Positions 1 to 10,634 of a DNA stretch of 64,000 bases are shown here, piece by piece. The stretch spans positions 1,178,001-1,242,000 of the forward strand of contig NC_063021.1 in NCBI RefSeq assembly GCF_020509005.1, read 5' to 3'. The notes beneath the pieces were generated by a model that saw only the letters and a program-made list of their open reading frames with translations, was not told where the DNA came from and made no database searches. Numbering within the stretch: the first letter of the stretch is position 1; the number at the start of each line of letters is the position of its first letter. A program made the translations under genes and the position numbers. The DNA comes from Fulvia fulva (Eukaryota; Ascomycota; Dothideomycetes; Mycosphaerellales; Mycosphaerellaceae).

Positions 1-436
1 GCGAAGACAGCTTCTGCTCGCAGAAATAGCAGTCGCCACAGGCAATCTGGAAGCTCGCCACGACCCTGTCGCCCTTCTTCACGTTCGTCACAGCTGAGCC
101 GACCGAGTCTACGACACCGCAGAACTCGTGGCCGAGGATATCTCCCTTCTCCAGCACGACGACACTTCCATGTAGGAGGTGAAGGTCACTGCCGCATACT
201 GTGCTGCCTGTGATTTTGAGAATCACATCTTTGTCTTCGACGACTCTTGGCTTGGGGACTTCGATCATCTCGACTGTGTTCTTTCCCATCCAGGCCAATG
301 CCTTCATCTTCTCGCCGCTTGGGTCGGCATACTTTTCGCGGTTTCGGTCTGGGTTGGTCAAGTTCTGCTCGGTGGTCGCATTGTCGCCGTGGCCGATGAC
401 CTTCTCGAGCTGGGCTGCTGCTTGTGATAACGCCAT
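1..436 (-). CDS. Zinc-dependent alcohol dehydrogenase (MDR family), N-terminal part
   Basis: Reading from ATG at 436-434 the frame stays open for 145 codons to the window edge, so only the N-terminal part is present and no stop is seen. After a start MALSQAAAQLEKVIG the protein shows the medium-chain dehydrogenase catalytic-zinc signature: VCGSDLH (zinc Cys) and the GHE motif in ILGHEFCGVV, followed by the start of the structural zinc site, CGDCYFC. The family oxidises alcohols, or glutathione-bound formaldehyde, with NAD(P)+ in the cytosol. The order of motifs resembles the glutathione-dependent formaldehyde dehydrogenase-like branch, but substrate cannot be set from 145 residues. No intron is needed in the visible part. 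The next gene, on the same strand, ends 855 bp upstream. Confidence 0.85.
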   Translation of the reverse strand, partial: MALSQAAAQLEKVIGHGDNATTEQNLTNPDRNREKYADPSGEKMKALAWMGKNTVEMIEVPKPRVVEDKDVILKITGSTVCGSDLHLLHGSVVVLEKGDILGHEFCGVVDSVGSAVTNVKKGDRVVASFQIACGDCYFCEQKLSS

Positions 437-1290
437 GATTGCGGTTCAAATTGTGATTGTATTGAGTACAGAGGAAGGATTCCCAGATGTCTAGGCACTT
501 GAGAATAGAGTGCACTCCTGACCTGTATGCCTTCATAACTACAACCACGAGAGATCTCTTCCCGTCGCGTACGCAACGTCATGATGAGGTGTGATGTGCT
601 TCGCGTGTTGCCATGTGCTGGGAACGATTGCTCTCCGCGAATAATGTCCAAGCATGAGATGGAGACGGAACGTCACCATTCTGCTGCATCTCTTTCTTGC
701 TCGGCAGTCGTGTCATGTCTTTGTTTTGCTGCCGGAAGGTGTGGCGTGCCATTTTGTGGAGGATGAGGTCAAGTTGGCTCGGGTGCGGACTTCCCTCCGA
801 CTCACTGACAGGACGGTCATTTTCAGCCCCGTCGATGAGGCTGAACTCAGGCGCGATTGGCCGTGGACAAGGGAGAAGGGGAAATACACGAGGTGCGAGA
901 AGGAATCGGTCTACTTTATATTCTGCTCGTGACGGCCATCAAGGTGGACCACATGAAGCGACACGGTCACGCATTGAGCAACCACAACCCCGTGTGGTTG
1001 TAGTAAATCACGCAGGGGAATGGCTGGCACGATCACCGAATGCCGTGGATGCCCGGCCTCCCACACGACTGTTTGCTGCAGACCGGCGGCAGTCGTCAGT
1101 TACGTGGACAATGACGACGACAGTTGCGTCTCGTAAGTGCTGCTCCATCACCAGCCTGCTCGTTCGTCACTGCGCGCATCAGTCTCGATGGAAAGAAATG
1201 TGGTGACTAGCAGCTCAGGTCAGAAGTTCTCATCATTGTTCGTGAAGGTCTGACGTAGAGTCGGCAACATGATCGGCCATGAAGATACCC
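437..1290. other. Intergenic: promoter side of the dehydrogenase, 3' side of DUR3
   Basis: No convincing gene. The longest open frames (for example 697-1206 on +) have no recognisable domain, use a non-conserved arginine/serine-rich composition and lack a neighbour that would explain them. The stretch should hold the dehydrogenase promoter next to 437 and the DUR3 transcript end next to 1290. Confidence 0.5.
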
Positions 1291-3562
1291 TCAATCTTTG
1301 CCAACCTCAACCTCAGGTGGGGTGGCTGTCTTCTTCCGGTGCTTCTCCTCAGAATCCGACTCCTCTCTGCTCATGCTCGGCTGGCCGTGATGCACAATGG
1401 GCTTGCCCTGACCAGTAACATCCCTATAGATCGCCTTCGTAGTCCTCAAGCTAGTGCCCCGACCTTCCCAGAGCGGATACAAGCCAACACAGAAGGACGA
1501 GCAAAACAGCCACAATATCCCGACCGAGACCCAGCCCGTAAAGAACTTCTTGCTAAAGATATACCCAGAGCCATACATCGGCATTGGCCACAGCACCAAG
1601 AACGAGACGGCAAGGTAGAGAGTCAGGTACCGAGCTATCTTGGCCGCACGTTGCAGCTTCAGTTGCTCAGCGGCTTCCTGCTGATCAGAATATGACTCGC
1701 CAGGGACTTGCTCGATGTCCATATCGGCGGCGGCAGCCAGGTCGGAGTCGTCGCCTTTGCGAATCATCTTCATGGAAACCCAGTCGTACTTGGGCGAGCG
1801 GAAGACGAACGATAGGATCGGAATGAAGATCATTGGTGAGAGCAGCGAGACCACGTTGCCGACAAGCATTGGGTTGTTCGATCCGGTGGTGTCGACACTG
1901 AGTTCGCCGTATTGAGCTTTAGTCTGCACCAGCCACCCGGTCAGGGAGCACGCAAGCGCGAGGCACGGGGAGAACGTCGCAGCTGTCCAGGACTGATTGG
2001 ACCAGAGGAGTGACAGCGAGGCAGGTAACACTGCGCCGCTGATGATGACTCCCATCAGGAGGTAGAGATAACCCATACTAATGCCGGCGTAATGAAGACC
2101 TGTCGAGAATCCAGCCATGATGATGGCGTAGACAACACAGCTGGTGTGGCTTATGTAGATGAGTCTCCGGCCACTTGCATTAGGATTGATGTAAGTCTTG
2201 TAGATATCGTAGGTCCAGATGGATGAGACTGCGATGAGCTCTGCGGACATAGCACTGGTTACGGCCATGAAGATTAGCAGTAGCGTAGCCACTGCGCCGC
2301 CTTTGCCCAGCAGGGCGACAGCGGCATCTGGAAGCACCAGTCCAGCGCTGACATCAGCGGGATCCATTCGGTTCGGATATGTTGGGAACACTGGGTTGTT
2401 CTCAAGTGCCAGTGCGGATAAACCCATTGTGGTGGCGCACAGCCAGGGAATAGCGAACCACGAAAGACCGCCGGCGATGTAGCCTGGTAGTGCGTGAACC
2501 GGCGAAGCAGCAATCGCCTTGTTGTAGTAGCCGTTGTCCATGAAGACAGTACCTACAAGCAGAAGGGTGTTAGCCATACTCGAGAAGCACGTGGCAGTGT
2601 CTGCGACCACAGAGAGTGTGAGTGGCGCAGCAGAGCGCCCCATGCAGCGCATGTCTTGCACACCCCACCAGGTCTAAGCCATTGCTCGATACATTGTATC
2701 CTTCAGTAACGTACCGAAATTACCCACGATATTGATCACGAAGAAGATCGCACCCTCGTGGGACCTCATGGTAAGATAGCTACCACCAGCATTCCCTTCG
2801 ACTGGATGTCGCTCCGCAGCTGCCACCAGAGCGTCATATACCGCCCCTGGGCTGCCTAGAATCTCGTTGGTCGCGTATGCCGTAAAGGCAAACAGGAAGA
2901 TAATAACCAGGATCACAACAGTATGGACGTAATCGGTCAAGAAGGTCGCCTTGATGCCACCAAACATGGTATAAAGCACAACGCCAATCGGTAGAAGGAA
3001 GCAAGCAGCAGCTGTCGGTACACCGCAAAGCGACGTTACAACTGCGCTTCCACCTGTCAGGAGCATAGCAGTCACCAGGATGTTCGTCATCAAGCCGAAG
3101 ACGATGTAAACGCCATGCGTGACAGCGCCGTACCGGGCGCGGATGACCTCCAGGAATGTGTGTGCATTTGGTGCTTTCCTTTTGAGTTCGATGGCCAGGG
3201 TGGCGAACAAGATGACTTGTACAGTCGCTCCAGATGCATACCAGAAGGGGCCTGAGACTCCGTAGTTGTAGGCTACCGCTGATGATTGTAGGAGGGTCGC
3301 TGCCCAAGTCCATGAAGATACGACTGCTGAGGATACAAGACCAGATTTGACTGTTCGACCGGCCGTGCTGAAGGCTTCCGAGGTCTGGAGCTCATTGTTA
3401 TAACGCTTCAACACAAAAGTGGTGAGCATCATCCCGAAGCTATACTTCATTGTCAGACAAGTTCAGCTCCAAATACTGTTGCTCGACTTACGCAAAGAGA
3501 AAGCCCAAGCCAATGACAATGCCATAGCCGGTGGCTTTGCTAAGAGGCGGCTCTGCTGCCAT
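1291..3562 (-). CDS. DUR3: DUR3-type urea active transporter (solute:sodium symporter family)
   Basis: Three exons on the minus strand: 3562-3492, 3439-2715 and 2552-1291, giving 685 residues. Intron 1 (52 nt) starts GTAAGT and ends TATAG; intron 2 (162 nt) starts GTACGT and ends TTGTAG. Splicing restores the conserved run [13 protein letters not shown] across intron 2, which is why the read-through frame in the intron was rejected. The start at 3562 gives [14 protein letters not shown] and a first membrane segment. Family hallmarks are [39 protein letters not shown] and [10 protein letters not shown]; about 15 hydrophobic segments are spread over the chain. The family takes up urea across the plasma membrane, driven by a cation gradient, for use as a nitrogen source. 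Length is slightly below the yeast protein. Expression is probably nitrogen-controlled, given the GATA sites upstream. Confidence 0.93.
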
Positions 3563-3666
3563 ACTGTGCTCTACTTAAATCAGCACTGCCAGATTTCACA
3601 AGAAAACCACACCACAATCTCAAAGAAATCTCTCTCGTCGACTCTGATATATAGTCCCAAGCACAG

Positions 3667-3923
3667 CGATAAACTCTTGACGCCAAAAAACTGTCACTCG
3701 ATACCAACAGTAATGCCTGGCATCGCGTGCCGCCGGCGAGCCTATGCTGATCGACCATTTCCGACAATTGGGATTCTTTGACTGGCCGTGGACACGCTCC
3801 GATAAGAGGGCGTTCTTGAGGTTGCGTCTTACTGCGGTGCAGGGTGATGCTAATCGATCAAGCGAGGAAGTGCTGATAAGGAATTCTTGGCAAAGGCTGT
3901 TAGTCAATCAGAATGCAGATAAG
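3667..3923. promoter_or_regulatory. Cluster of four HGATAR sites upstream of DUR3
   Basis: Four GATA-factor consensus sites (HGATAR) lie within 260 bp upstream of the DUR3 start: cgataa at 3667-3672, cgataag at 3800-3806, tgataag at 3874-3880 and agataag at 3917-3923. In ascomycetes AreA/Nit2 GATA factors activate urea and ammonium uptake genes under nitrogen limitation, usually through several closely placed sites. The sites are read directly; the regulatory role is inferred. Confidence 0.55.
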
Positions 3924-4251
3924 CACATGTCTTGCTCCTCTTGTATCGGGGCGCTCCACACTTCACATGGCTCTCTGCACTGACCGATGTTGCGGAAACG
4001 TGATGCGGGCTGCAAAGTCTAGAGCTGCGATGTTGAATGGCACCGTCCATCAGCAATGCCGGGATGCCCGTAGATTTGTCTGTCGATGTATTTGAAGCTT
4101 CGTCAGCGCAGATCAGCTTGGAAGCTTGAAAAACTGTATCTTGATCGTGGAACCTACGCTCACTGTCCACGTCGAAAGCTCGGATTGAGCCGAGGATATC
4201 TGTACAACTCTACGCTGTTCAAGCAGCATGCCAGAGGCTCTATCTGGGTTT

Positions 4252-5368
4252 CTAAAATTTGTACACATGATCCTTGGTGTAGCCCAGCTCTTTCAGGTAT
4301 CCGCTAAGCTCACCCTGATCCGCCGGGCTCTTCTTTGGTCCCGAGATGGCCTTATATAGACCAGGTGGACCGCATACAAAGATCTTCACGTTCTCTTCTT
4401 CAGGTCCCGGAATTACAGTCTTGAGGAGATCCTTGGTGATGTAGCCCTTGCCCTGCTTCCAGCCTTCCGGTGGGTTGTCGAGAACGTAGAAAGCACGGAA
4501 TCGTTGTGGGAACTTCTGTTCGAGCTCTTCGAACTCCTTCTTGAGAAGGATGTCCTCCTCGGTGATGTTGCCAAACACCAGAGTGACCTTTGTCTTGTCT
4601 TGGGGGTTCTTGAAGATCTGACGGCAGAGTTGGTACATTGGCGTAATACCGGTGCCACCAGCGAGGAGAGCGACTGAGTCGTGCTTGTTCTGTTCCCATG
4701 GATACTTTGGAATTGGGCCCTTGATCTCGAGCTGCTGGCCAGGCTCCATGTTGTGCAGATGAGTAGACATTGGGCCACCGTCGTACTTCTTGACGAGCAA
4801 GTCCATGTAGCCACGGTCCTCCTCGTCGCTCACAGGTGTGTATGGTCGGATCGTTGGCTTCTGGTCTTCAGGTCCCTTGTACTTTGTGATGACGGCCGAG
4901 GTGACTGGCAGGCCGGACACAGCTTCTGGATCCTCGAACTTGAAGCGGAACTTCTTGGTGTTCTTGTTGACGGTATCCACCTTCTCCAATGCCAGCTTGA
5001 TGAAGCCTTGGTCGCCACCAATGAAGACCTTGTCTGGAGGGCCACCTTGCGCCGGTGGGATGTTTTCGGTCAGCGGCTTCGTGTTTTCCCTCGCGAGCTC
5101 GACTGGGTCTTTGCCGCTGCCCCCCATTGCATAGTATCCTGCACCAGCGAGACCGAGGGCGCCGGCACCATAGAGGAGCGCATTGCTGCCGCCACTCTTG
5201 GGTGCTTCCGAGGCATATCGTCTTACGTGCTGTTTGGAGATGAGCTAGTTAGCGATCCGACGCTTGTATAAGCTGCGCAGAGGCCATTGGCGCATATGCT
5301 GAAGTGAATGGAATAGGACATACGCTCGACAGCTGAGCTGCAGGCCGGAAGAGGCGAGTTGCGAACAT
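4252..5368 (-). CDS. MCR1: Mitochondrial NADH-cytochrome b5 reductase (MCR1)
   Basis: Two exons, 5368-5324 and 5229-4252, giving 340 residues. The 94-nt intron starts GTATGT, holds a CTAAC branch-like site and ends AACAG. Exon 1 supplies [15 protein letters not shown], an arginine-bearing mitochondrial presequence; a glycine/alanine-rich hydrophobic anchor follows ([15 protein letters not shown]), as in the outer-membrane/intermembrane-space yeast enzyme. The catalytic part has the FAD-binding RPYTP motif at about residue 143, GGTGITPM at about 206 and the NADH-binding CGPPG motif at about 301. The enzyme passes electrons from NADH to cytochrome b5 and to other acceptors such as the ascorbyl radical and sterol-synthesis enzymes. 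The C-terminus DHVYKF ends at a TAG. Without the intron the ORF would start at residue 50 and lose the targeting sequence. Confidence 0.93.
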
Positions 5369-5954
5369 GGTGGATGTGGTGATCAGGTTGTTGGTAAGAA
5401 ACACAGAGCCATGGAGTTCTCTCGGAAAAGCAGATGCGGCTCAAGCAATGCCGTCATTCAAGGGAATCGCTGCTGCTTTGAGCACAGACAAATGAAGGGC
5501 CACAACCACCTTCTATTCCTTGGTGAGCTGCACTGTCAAATGGACGTCTTTGAATACAGAATGCAACGATGCGATTATTTCACGACATTCTCAGCCTTGA
5601 GTACCCAAGGTCGGCATTCCCGTCACTACGTTGGAGGCATTGGACCATGCCACTGGGCAAAACTCCCTCACTGACATATCGACGAAGGCCAAAGAGTCGA
5701 ATATTCCCGGGATTCTATGCGACCAGGGGTTGCTCAGCATATCTATGGGCCACCATCTCATGTCCACTCGCCACATGAGCCGCCAGGATATCGAAAGTTG
5801 CACTTTACTGGACACGTGGGCCCGCGACTTGAAACCAGACGCCGTCGACGTCACGCGCCTGCTATGATCGACACGCGTCGTGAAACTCCTTGTTCAAAGA
5901 TGAAGTGCGAGGATTCCTTTGATGTACTGGAACCACCCATAAACCTCTGGAATC
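5369..5954. other. Intergenic, no gene seen
   Basis: This stretch lies between the MCR1 start and a broken gene on the other strand. Only short overlapping frames without domains are present. It presumably contains the MCR1 promoter. Confidence 0.4.
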
Positions 5955-7240
5955 ATGATATCAATCATCTCTGAGCCTGTGCTCAATACGGCCCGCTTAC
6001 TCAACGAGCGCGACCTCCAGCTCGCACGGCAGGGCCTCGACAAAGAGAACTCTAGGCCAGACGAGGAATACTGGAGAGAGACTAAGGACATCGAAGGTCT
6101 CAAGGGAAGAGTGGCCAACCCAAGAGAGCTGGGGGCTCACACTACTCCTTCGGACCATATCCAAGAAACTGACGGATCCTCGCTGATGTGGCATTATCTG
6201 CGCGTTGGGATGTCTACAAGACCCGCGAGCTGGAGGCGCGATGCGTCATTAGCGCGGCCAAACAGTATGCCTCAGTCGAGAAAGACGCGGCAAGAGGGGT
6301 TAAGCCCTGGGATCTGTCAGATTTGGCAAATCCCACGAAGGATGGTGGACCATTCACCTTCCAGCACATCGCCTGGGATCGCTTGAGCCACTTAATAGAC
6401 ACGGAAGTCCAAGACATGGATCGCGAAAAGCAGGCTGCTGTCAAGGCTGGCGTCCTGGACATGTACAAAGGGAATTCTAAGACCGGCTACAAGGCACTGC
6501 CAGCGGCTTCCAAGAAGCGAAAGAGTTGTAATGGTCCGGATGCTGTCGAAGTTGAACACGCTCAAGCTGAGCTGGACAAGAAAGATCGCTACAGCCAAGG
6601 GATTATGTCCGAGATTAGACCCCATTATTGTGCTCCGGAAGTGGTCAAACGGCAGGCGAAAGCCTACATGGTTTCTGAGAAGATATCGACGGCAGAGTTC
6701 TGTGACAGGGTCAACATTGGGGAAGATGAGTACCAGTCCTTCTTCAATATGAAGAAGAAGAAAGAATAGTATGAGAGTCGCGCTTACCACGAAATCAAAC
6801 GCTTTTTGAATGAAGTAGATGGCGTCGAAAACAAGCCTGCGGAGCCGTGGTGCAAGGAAATGGGGTTCTACGAAAAGGATGAGAAGGAAACCAGAAGAGC
6901 CGCAAAGCGAGCCATGAGGACACGAACAATGACATCCTGCACGATCAATGACAGGATGTCAGATGACTTCCTGAGACCACCGCCGGAGGACTCAACGCGT
7001 CGAAGCGCAATCAAGGGTTGGAGACAAAGATCGTTGCCGCCGAGCCCTATGGAACATCGAAGACAGGGCTTTCGTCCGGAACACGCTGCCTATAACCCTT
7101 ATTGCGACGGATCTCAGCATTCTGCAAAAGCAGAACAAGCGTCGCTGACCATAAGGTTCTCTGTGCAATTGTGCAATCCCTGCCACCCTCGAACTCCCTG
7201 GCGGAATAAATCGTACGAAGCGACAACGAAGCTGCGATAG
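5955..7240 (+). pseudogene. Broken unknown gene, DUF7726-like arrangement
   Basis: Coding-like sequence runs in two frames. The first piece starts at ATG 5955 (MISIISEPVLNTARLL) and is plausible to about 6185; the frame then shifts and a lysine-rich, hydrophilic protein continues from about 6188 to a TAG at 6767-6769. The same frame reopens directly after the TAG (YESRAYHEIKRFLNEVD) and stays plausible to about 7015; the open frame ends at 7240. The part around 6600-6830 looks like the short helical repeat found twice in fungal proteins that I recall as the DUF7726 group (…AEFCDRVNIGEDEY…FF…), and the TAG lies inside it. A frameshift plus an in-frame stop point to a decayed gene, but an unrecognised intron near 6190 cannot be excluded. 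No function is claimed. Confidence 0.35.
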
Positions 7241-8187
7241 CCATATCGTGGGCGTCAAGACATTGCTCTGCTCTTTTCGCACCGACTCAGTCGCAGTATA
7301 TCTGGTGTGTTGTATCGATCGATCTTGCTGGAGCTCGTCCCACGCTAAGGGGGCTTCTTGTGCTCTTCTTTCACGATGTCGTCCAGTTCAGGTCCACGCA
7401 TGCTCTCGAACCACAGGGTCCCACTTGCAATTCATGCACAGCTCCAAGGTTCCTTTGCGGCACGGATAGAGTTCCCTTCCTGTACGCGGCTGTTAGCATC
7501 CACAGTCCTTGATGTTGCCTCCGTCTCCACTATCACCCTTCATGTGAAGATGATTCCTTGGCGTTACAATTGTCCAGAAAGTACTACTGAAGGAATAGCC
7601 AGACCGCGAGAACACCGGCCTATCCACGAAAATCGCCGGCATGACTCGATAGAGTTTTGTCGTTGACCATTCACAAGAATCACAACAAACATCCGAAGTC
7701 CATCCAGCTGTTTCACTTTCTCGCCGTCCAATGCCGCCCTTGCCTCACCTTGAGTATCTGGAGTATGCTCGAGATCTGGTTCCATATGGGGTGCTATCGC
7801 GGTCGTTTAACCAGACAGAGCCCATATCTCCGTATTCTCAAAATCAGCGCGGCTGCCGAAGTGACATTGGCTGGCATCGATCAGCAACGCGGTCTCGCCT
7901 CTGAGCTGCTCCAGATTCAGGCTACATTCCTGTCATCTGCAGCGTCAATCGACGTCGAGGAAACGCCGACGCGGCAATTGGCAAGGCTGCTGACGTGCCG
8001 TCACCTTCGCCAATGTCTTCTCAAACCCAAAACTTCCGGCTTTGGCTGCATGAGTAAGTACGTTGGGCTTTTGTTAACGTTGCCTAGTGTGGTCGATATA
8101 TCGCATCGAGGCTCAGCTAGAATATAGTCACGCCTTGCTGTCGACTGCATCCAGGCCCAATGTTCTACGTTACAGACACCAGGAAGA
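7241..8187. other. Gene-poor stretch, possible remnants
   Basis: An open frame at 7657-8127 (+) and a short one from the ATG at about 7731 (MPPLPHLEYLEYARDLVPYG) look partly protein-like but do not join into one frame and match nothing I know. I see no RNA gene or repeat here. Confidence 0.3.
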
Positions 8188-9671
8188 ATGGGCTGTCCGA
8201 GCACCCAGGTCTACCACAGACACGGCGCGTACATGCGAGAAATTTGGGCATGGTTTGCTGTCGGTAGTGTTGTGCTGTTCACGCGGGCAGGCGTCAGGCT
8301 GCGAACAGTAGGATGGCGTGGACTTCAAGGAGACGACTACATGGCGATTGTCGTCTGGCTGTGCTTGATCTGCGACTCCGTCACAGTGACTGTTGTCTAC
8401 AGATTCGGTTCCAACGTTGACTAGACCGAAGCGCAAGCGCAGCGTTTGAGTGACTGCCAGATCGACAGAGTTAGGACTGGCAGCCAGATGCAACTACTTG
8501 CATGGTATGTTATACATCAAGTCAAGCACCTTTTGGTTGGCTAAGACTTACGCAGGTACACACACACAGCTCTGATCTGGTCTTTGAAAGCCATGATGCT
8601 CTTCTTGTTCAACCGCCTGACCTTTGGCCTCTATCAGCAGCGACTGGTCAAGATCTTCGCAGGCATTGCCGTCGCTAGCTACGTCGCAGTCTGGCTCACC
8701 ATAACATGCGGCTGCCACCCAATCCATCTCAACTGGCAGGTGCTGCCTTATCCACCGGAGAAGAGCTGTCAGATGAAGCTGCAAAACTTCTACGTCACTA
8801 CAGTCCTGAACGTCTTGACTGATGCGCTCATACTGGTAGTCCCAATTCCTCTGCTTTGGGGCATGCGAGTCTCGTTAAGCAGGAAGATCGCTCTGACTGT
8901 GCTGCTGTGCTCGGGCATATTCGTCATCATCGCAGCTATCTTGCGAATCACATTTACCCTAGCGCCAGGTAAAGCCGTCAGTGCGTTGAACATCAATCTT
9001 TGGGGTACCCGTGAAACCGCTGTGGGCATCATTGCGGTTAACGTGCCTATCCTGCGAGCATGTACGTACGGCCTGATCCATCAGCAGACTTTCCAGCTGA
9101 CTCATGCACCTTAGTACTTCGGCCATCATTTTGGCACCATGGCTTCCTCTCATCGGGTCGCGCGTCAACTCCTCAACAACAGCGAAAGCAACCACCCGGA
9201 GAGAAAAGCACAATCGGCGCCGCTGGACAACGCAGACAGCGCGCTGATCACCTCGAGGACTTCGCACGACAACTCCAAAGCTGGACGAGCGAAAAGGACT
9301 TCATCACCTCATCAACGCCCCGAAAAGCTTTCGAGATGGAATATCCATCAGACACCATGAGCGAGGCCGACCTGAACACAGCTCATAGCCAACCAGCACG
9401 ACGTAACGCCATATGTCCGCAGAACCTAGACTGGGACCTGGAGCGAGGCTTCCCAGATCCCGATGATGTGATCGTGAATGCGGATAATGTGTACAGGATT
9501 GGACCAAGACCTCTACTACCTGAGCCGGAACCTTTGCCAGCGGAACCGCAGTCTGCGATACTGTCTGGGATAGGGACTTCTTCGTTGTATAGAGAGAGGA
9601 CGTGGGATATGCTGCCGCCCATCGCTGAGGTTATCAGCAAGGAGAGCCGAATGGAGCGCCAAAAGCGATGA
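8188..9671 (+). pseudogene. SAT4/rhodopsin-like fungal integral membrane protein, one nonsense codon
   Basis: Three exons, 8188-8504, 8556-9061 and 9115-9671, would encode 459 residues with seven hydrophobic segments and a long polar tail. Introns are 51 and 53 nt with GTATGT/CGCAG and GTACGT/TTAG ends. Family landmarks are MREIWAWF, LRTVGWRGLQGDDYM, LLAWYTHTALIW (restored across intron 1), LFLFNRLTFGLYQQR and NVPILR (before intron 2). These fungal proteins of unassigned role are common around effectors and secondary-metabolite genes. The defect is a TAG at 8422-8424, codon 79, between VYRFGSNVD and TEAQAQRL; homologues usually have Trp here, so TGG to TAG is the likely change, which is what a RIP-type CpA to TpA transition on the other strand gives. 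No intron removes the stop. It is a fresh pseudogene, or the first 78 residues are made alone. Confidence 0.75.
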
Positions 9672-10634
9672 CAGGGACATGCGGTGTCTCCTAGCGGCTC
9701 ATCACGGTCTACTATTTCTCGCCCGCTCGAGGAGAACGATTGTCTCGGCATTTTCCTAATCTTTGCTTGGCAATTGGCATTTAACAGATGCTCCGCTGCT
9801 TGAATACGCTGTATAAGCGCCAGCTCATACGGCTCTGAGACCCACGGAAAACCGGAGGCAACAAGCCACGAGCCATTAGTGGCCGTGAACACCATGGAGA
9901 GGCATCGGCGGTAACAAGCTTCAGGATCGATATGCCCCGGGAGCAGACATTCCACTCAGACACTCTTACATCAGAGATGTAGGCACGGGAAGCTCTGTAA
10001 AACTAGTCCGTCGCGACTGGAGACATACCGGAACCACATTAGGGGCGACGGACGAAGTACTGGCTCGGCCGCTACCGCATTGGCTCGACCGCAGTTGTGC
10101 CAGAACTTCGACGATATGGAGGCCGTCCACTACATCGAAATGACCTGCTACGTTTGGAGCGCGATGAAATTCCGCGACGACATCCATTTCGAGCGAGATA
10201 TGCAATGCCGCAACCTCCCTCGAAGTGACGCTTGTGGTCTTAATAGAGTGCTACGGATCCTTGACGAGTGTGTGTGTAAGGATGATAGTCGGGTCATGAC
10301 TTTACTAGAAAGACGCTTGATAGACCATCACGATCGGAAGAAAGAGAGAGGGAAAGAGTCCGTCTAGGCAAGACGGAGAAGTCCGTGAACTCGAGACGAC
10401 AACTTGCCTTGATTCCCGTGAAGGACACAAGAAATCAAGACAATACGTGAGGTCTAGCGGAGGGAGGTACGATTCTGATAAGGGCTGTGAGGACGCCAAA
10501 GAGTCCCGGAAGTCTAATGTCCTAGAAGTGTTACATTGAAGAAAGTATCATGGCCAAGTCCCTCTTAGGGCTGCGTATACCCCCAAAACAACACCAAACG
10601 CCGCGCTTAAACGATCATGCCTGCGGCTCTACCC
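9672..10634. other. Intergenic, no gene seen
   Basis: This stretch lies between the converging ends of the membrane-protein gene (+) and the Sds3-like gene (-). The frame at 10080-10367 (+) is open but has no domain, promoter context or homology I recognise. Confidence 0.4.

Noticed and set aside
697..1206. 169-codon frame upstream of the dehydrogenase
   Set aside because: No homology, no conserved composition, and several equal-length overlapping frames in the same place.
2553..2714. Separate second transporter gene starting at 2661
   Set aside because: The stretch is intron 2 of DUR3; canonical splice sites restore the conserved GNFGTVF run, and the upstream frame ends at once after the donor.
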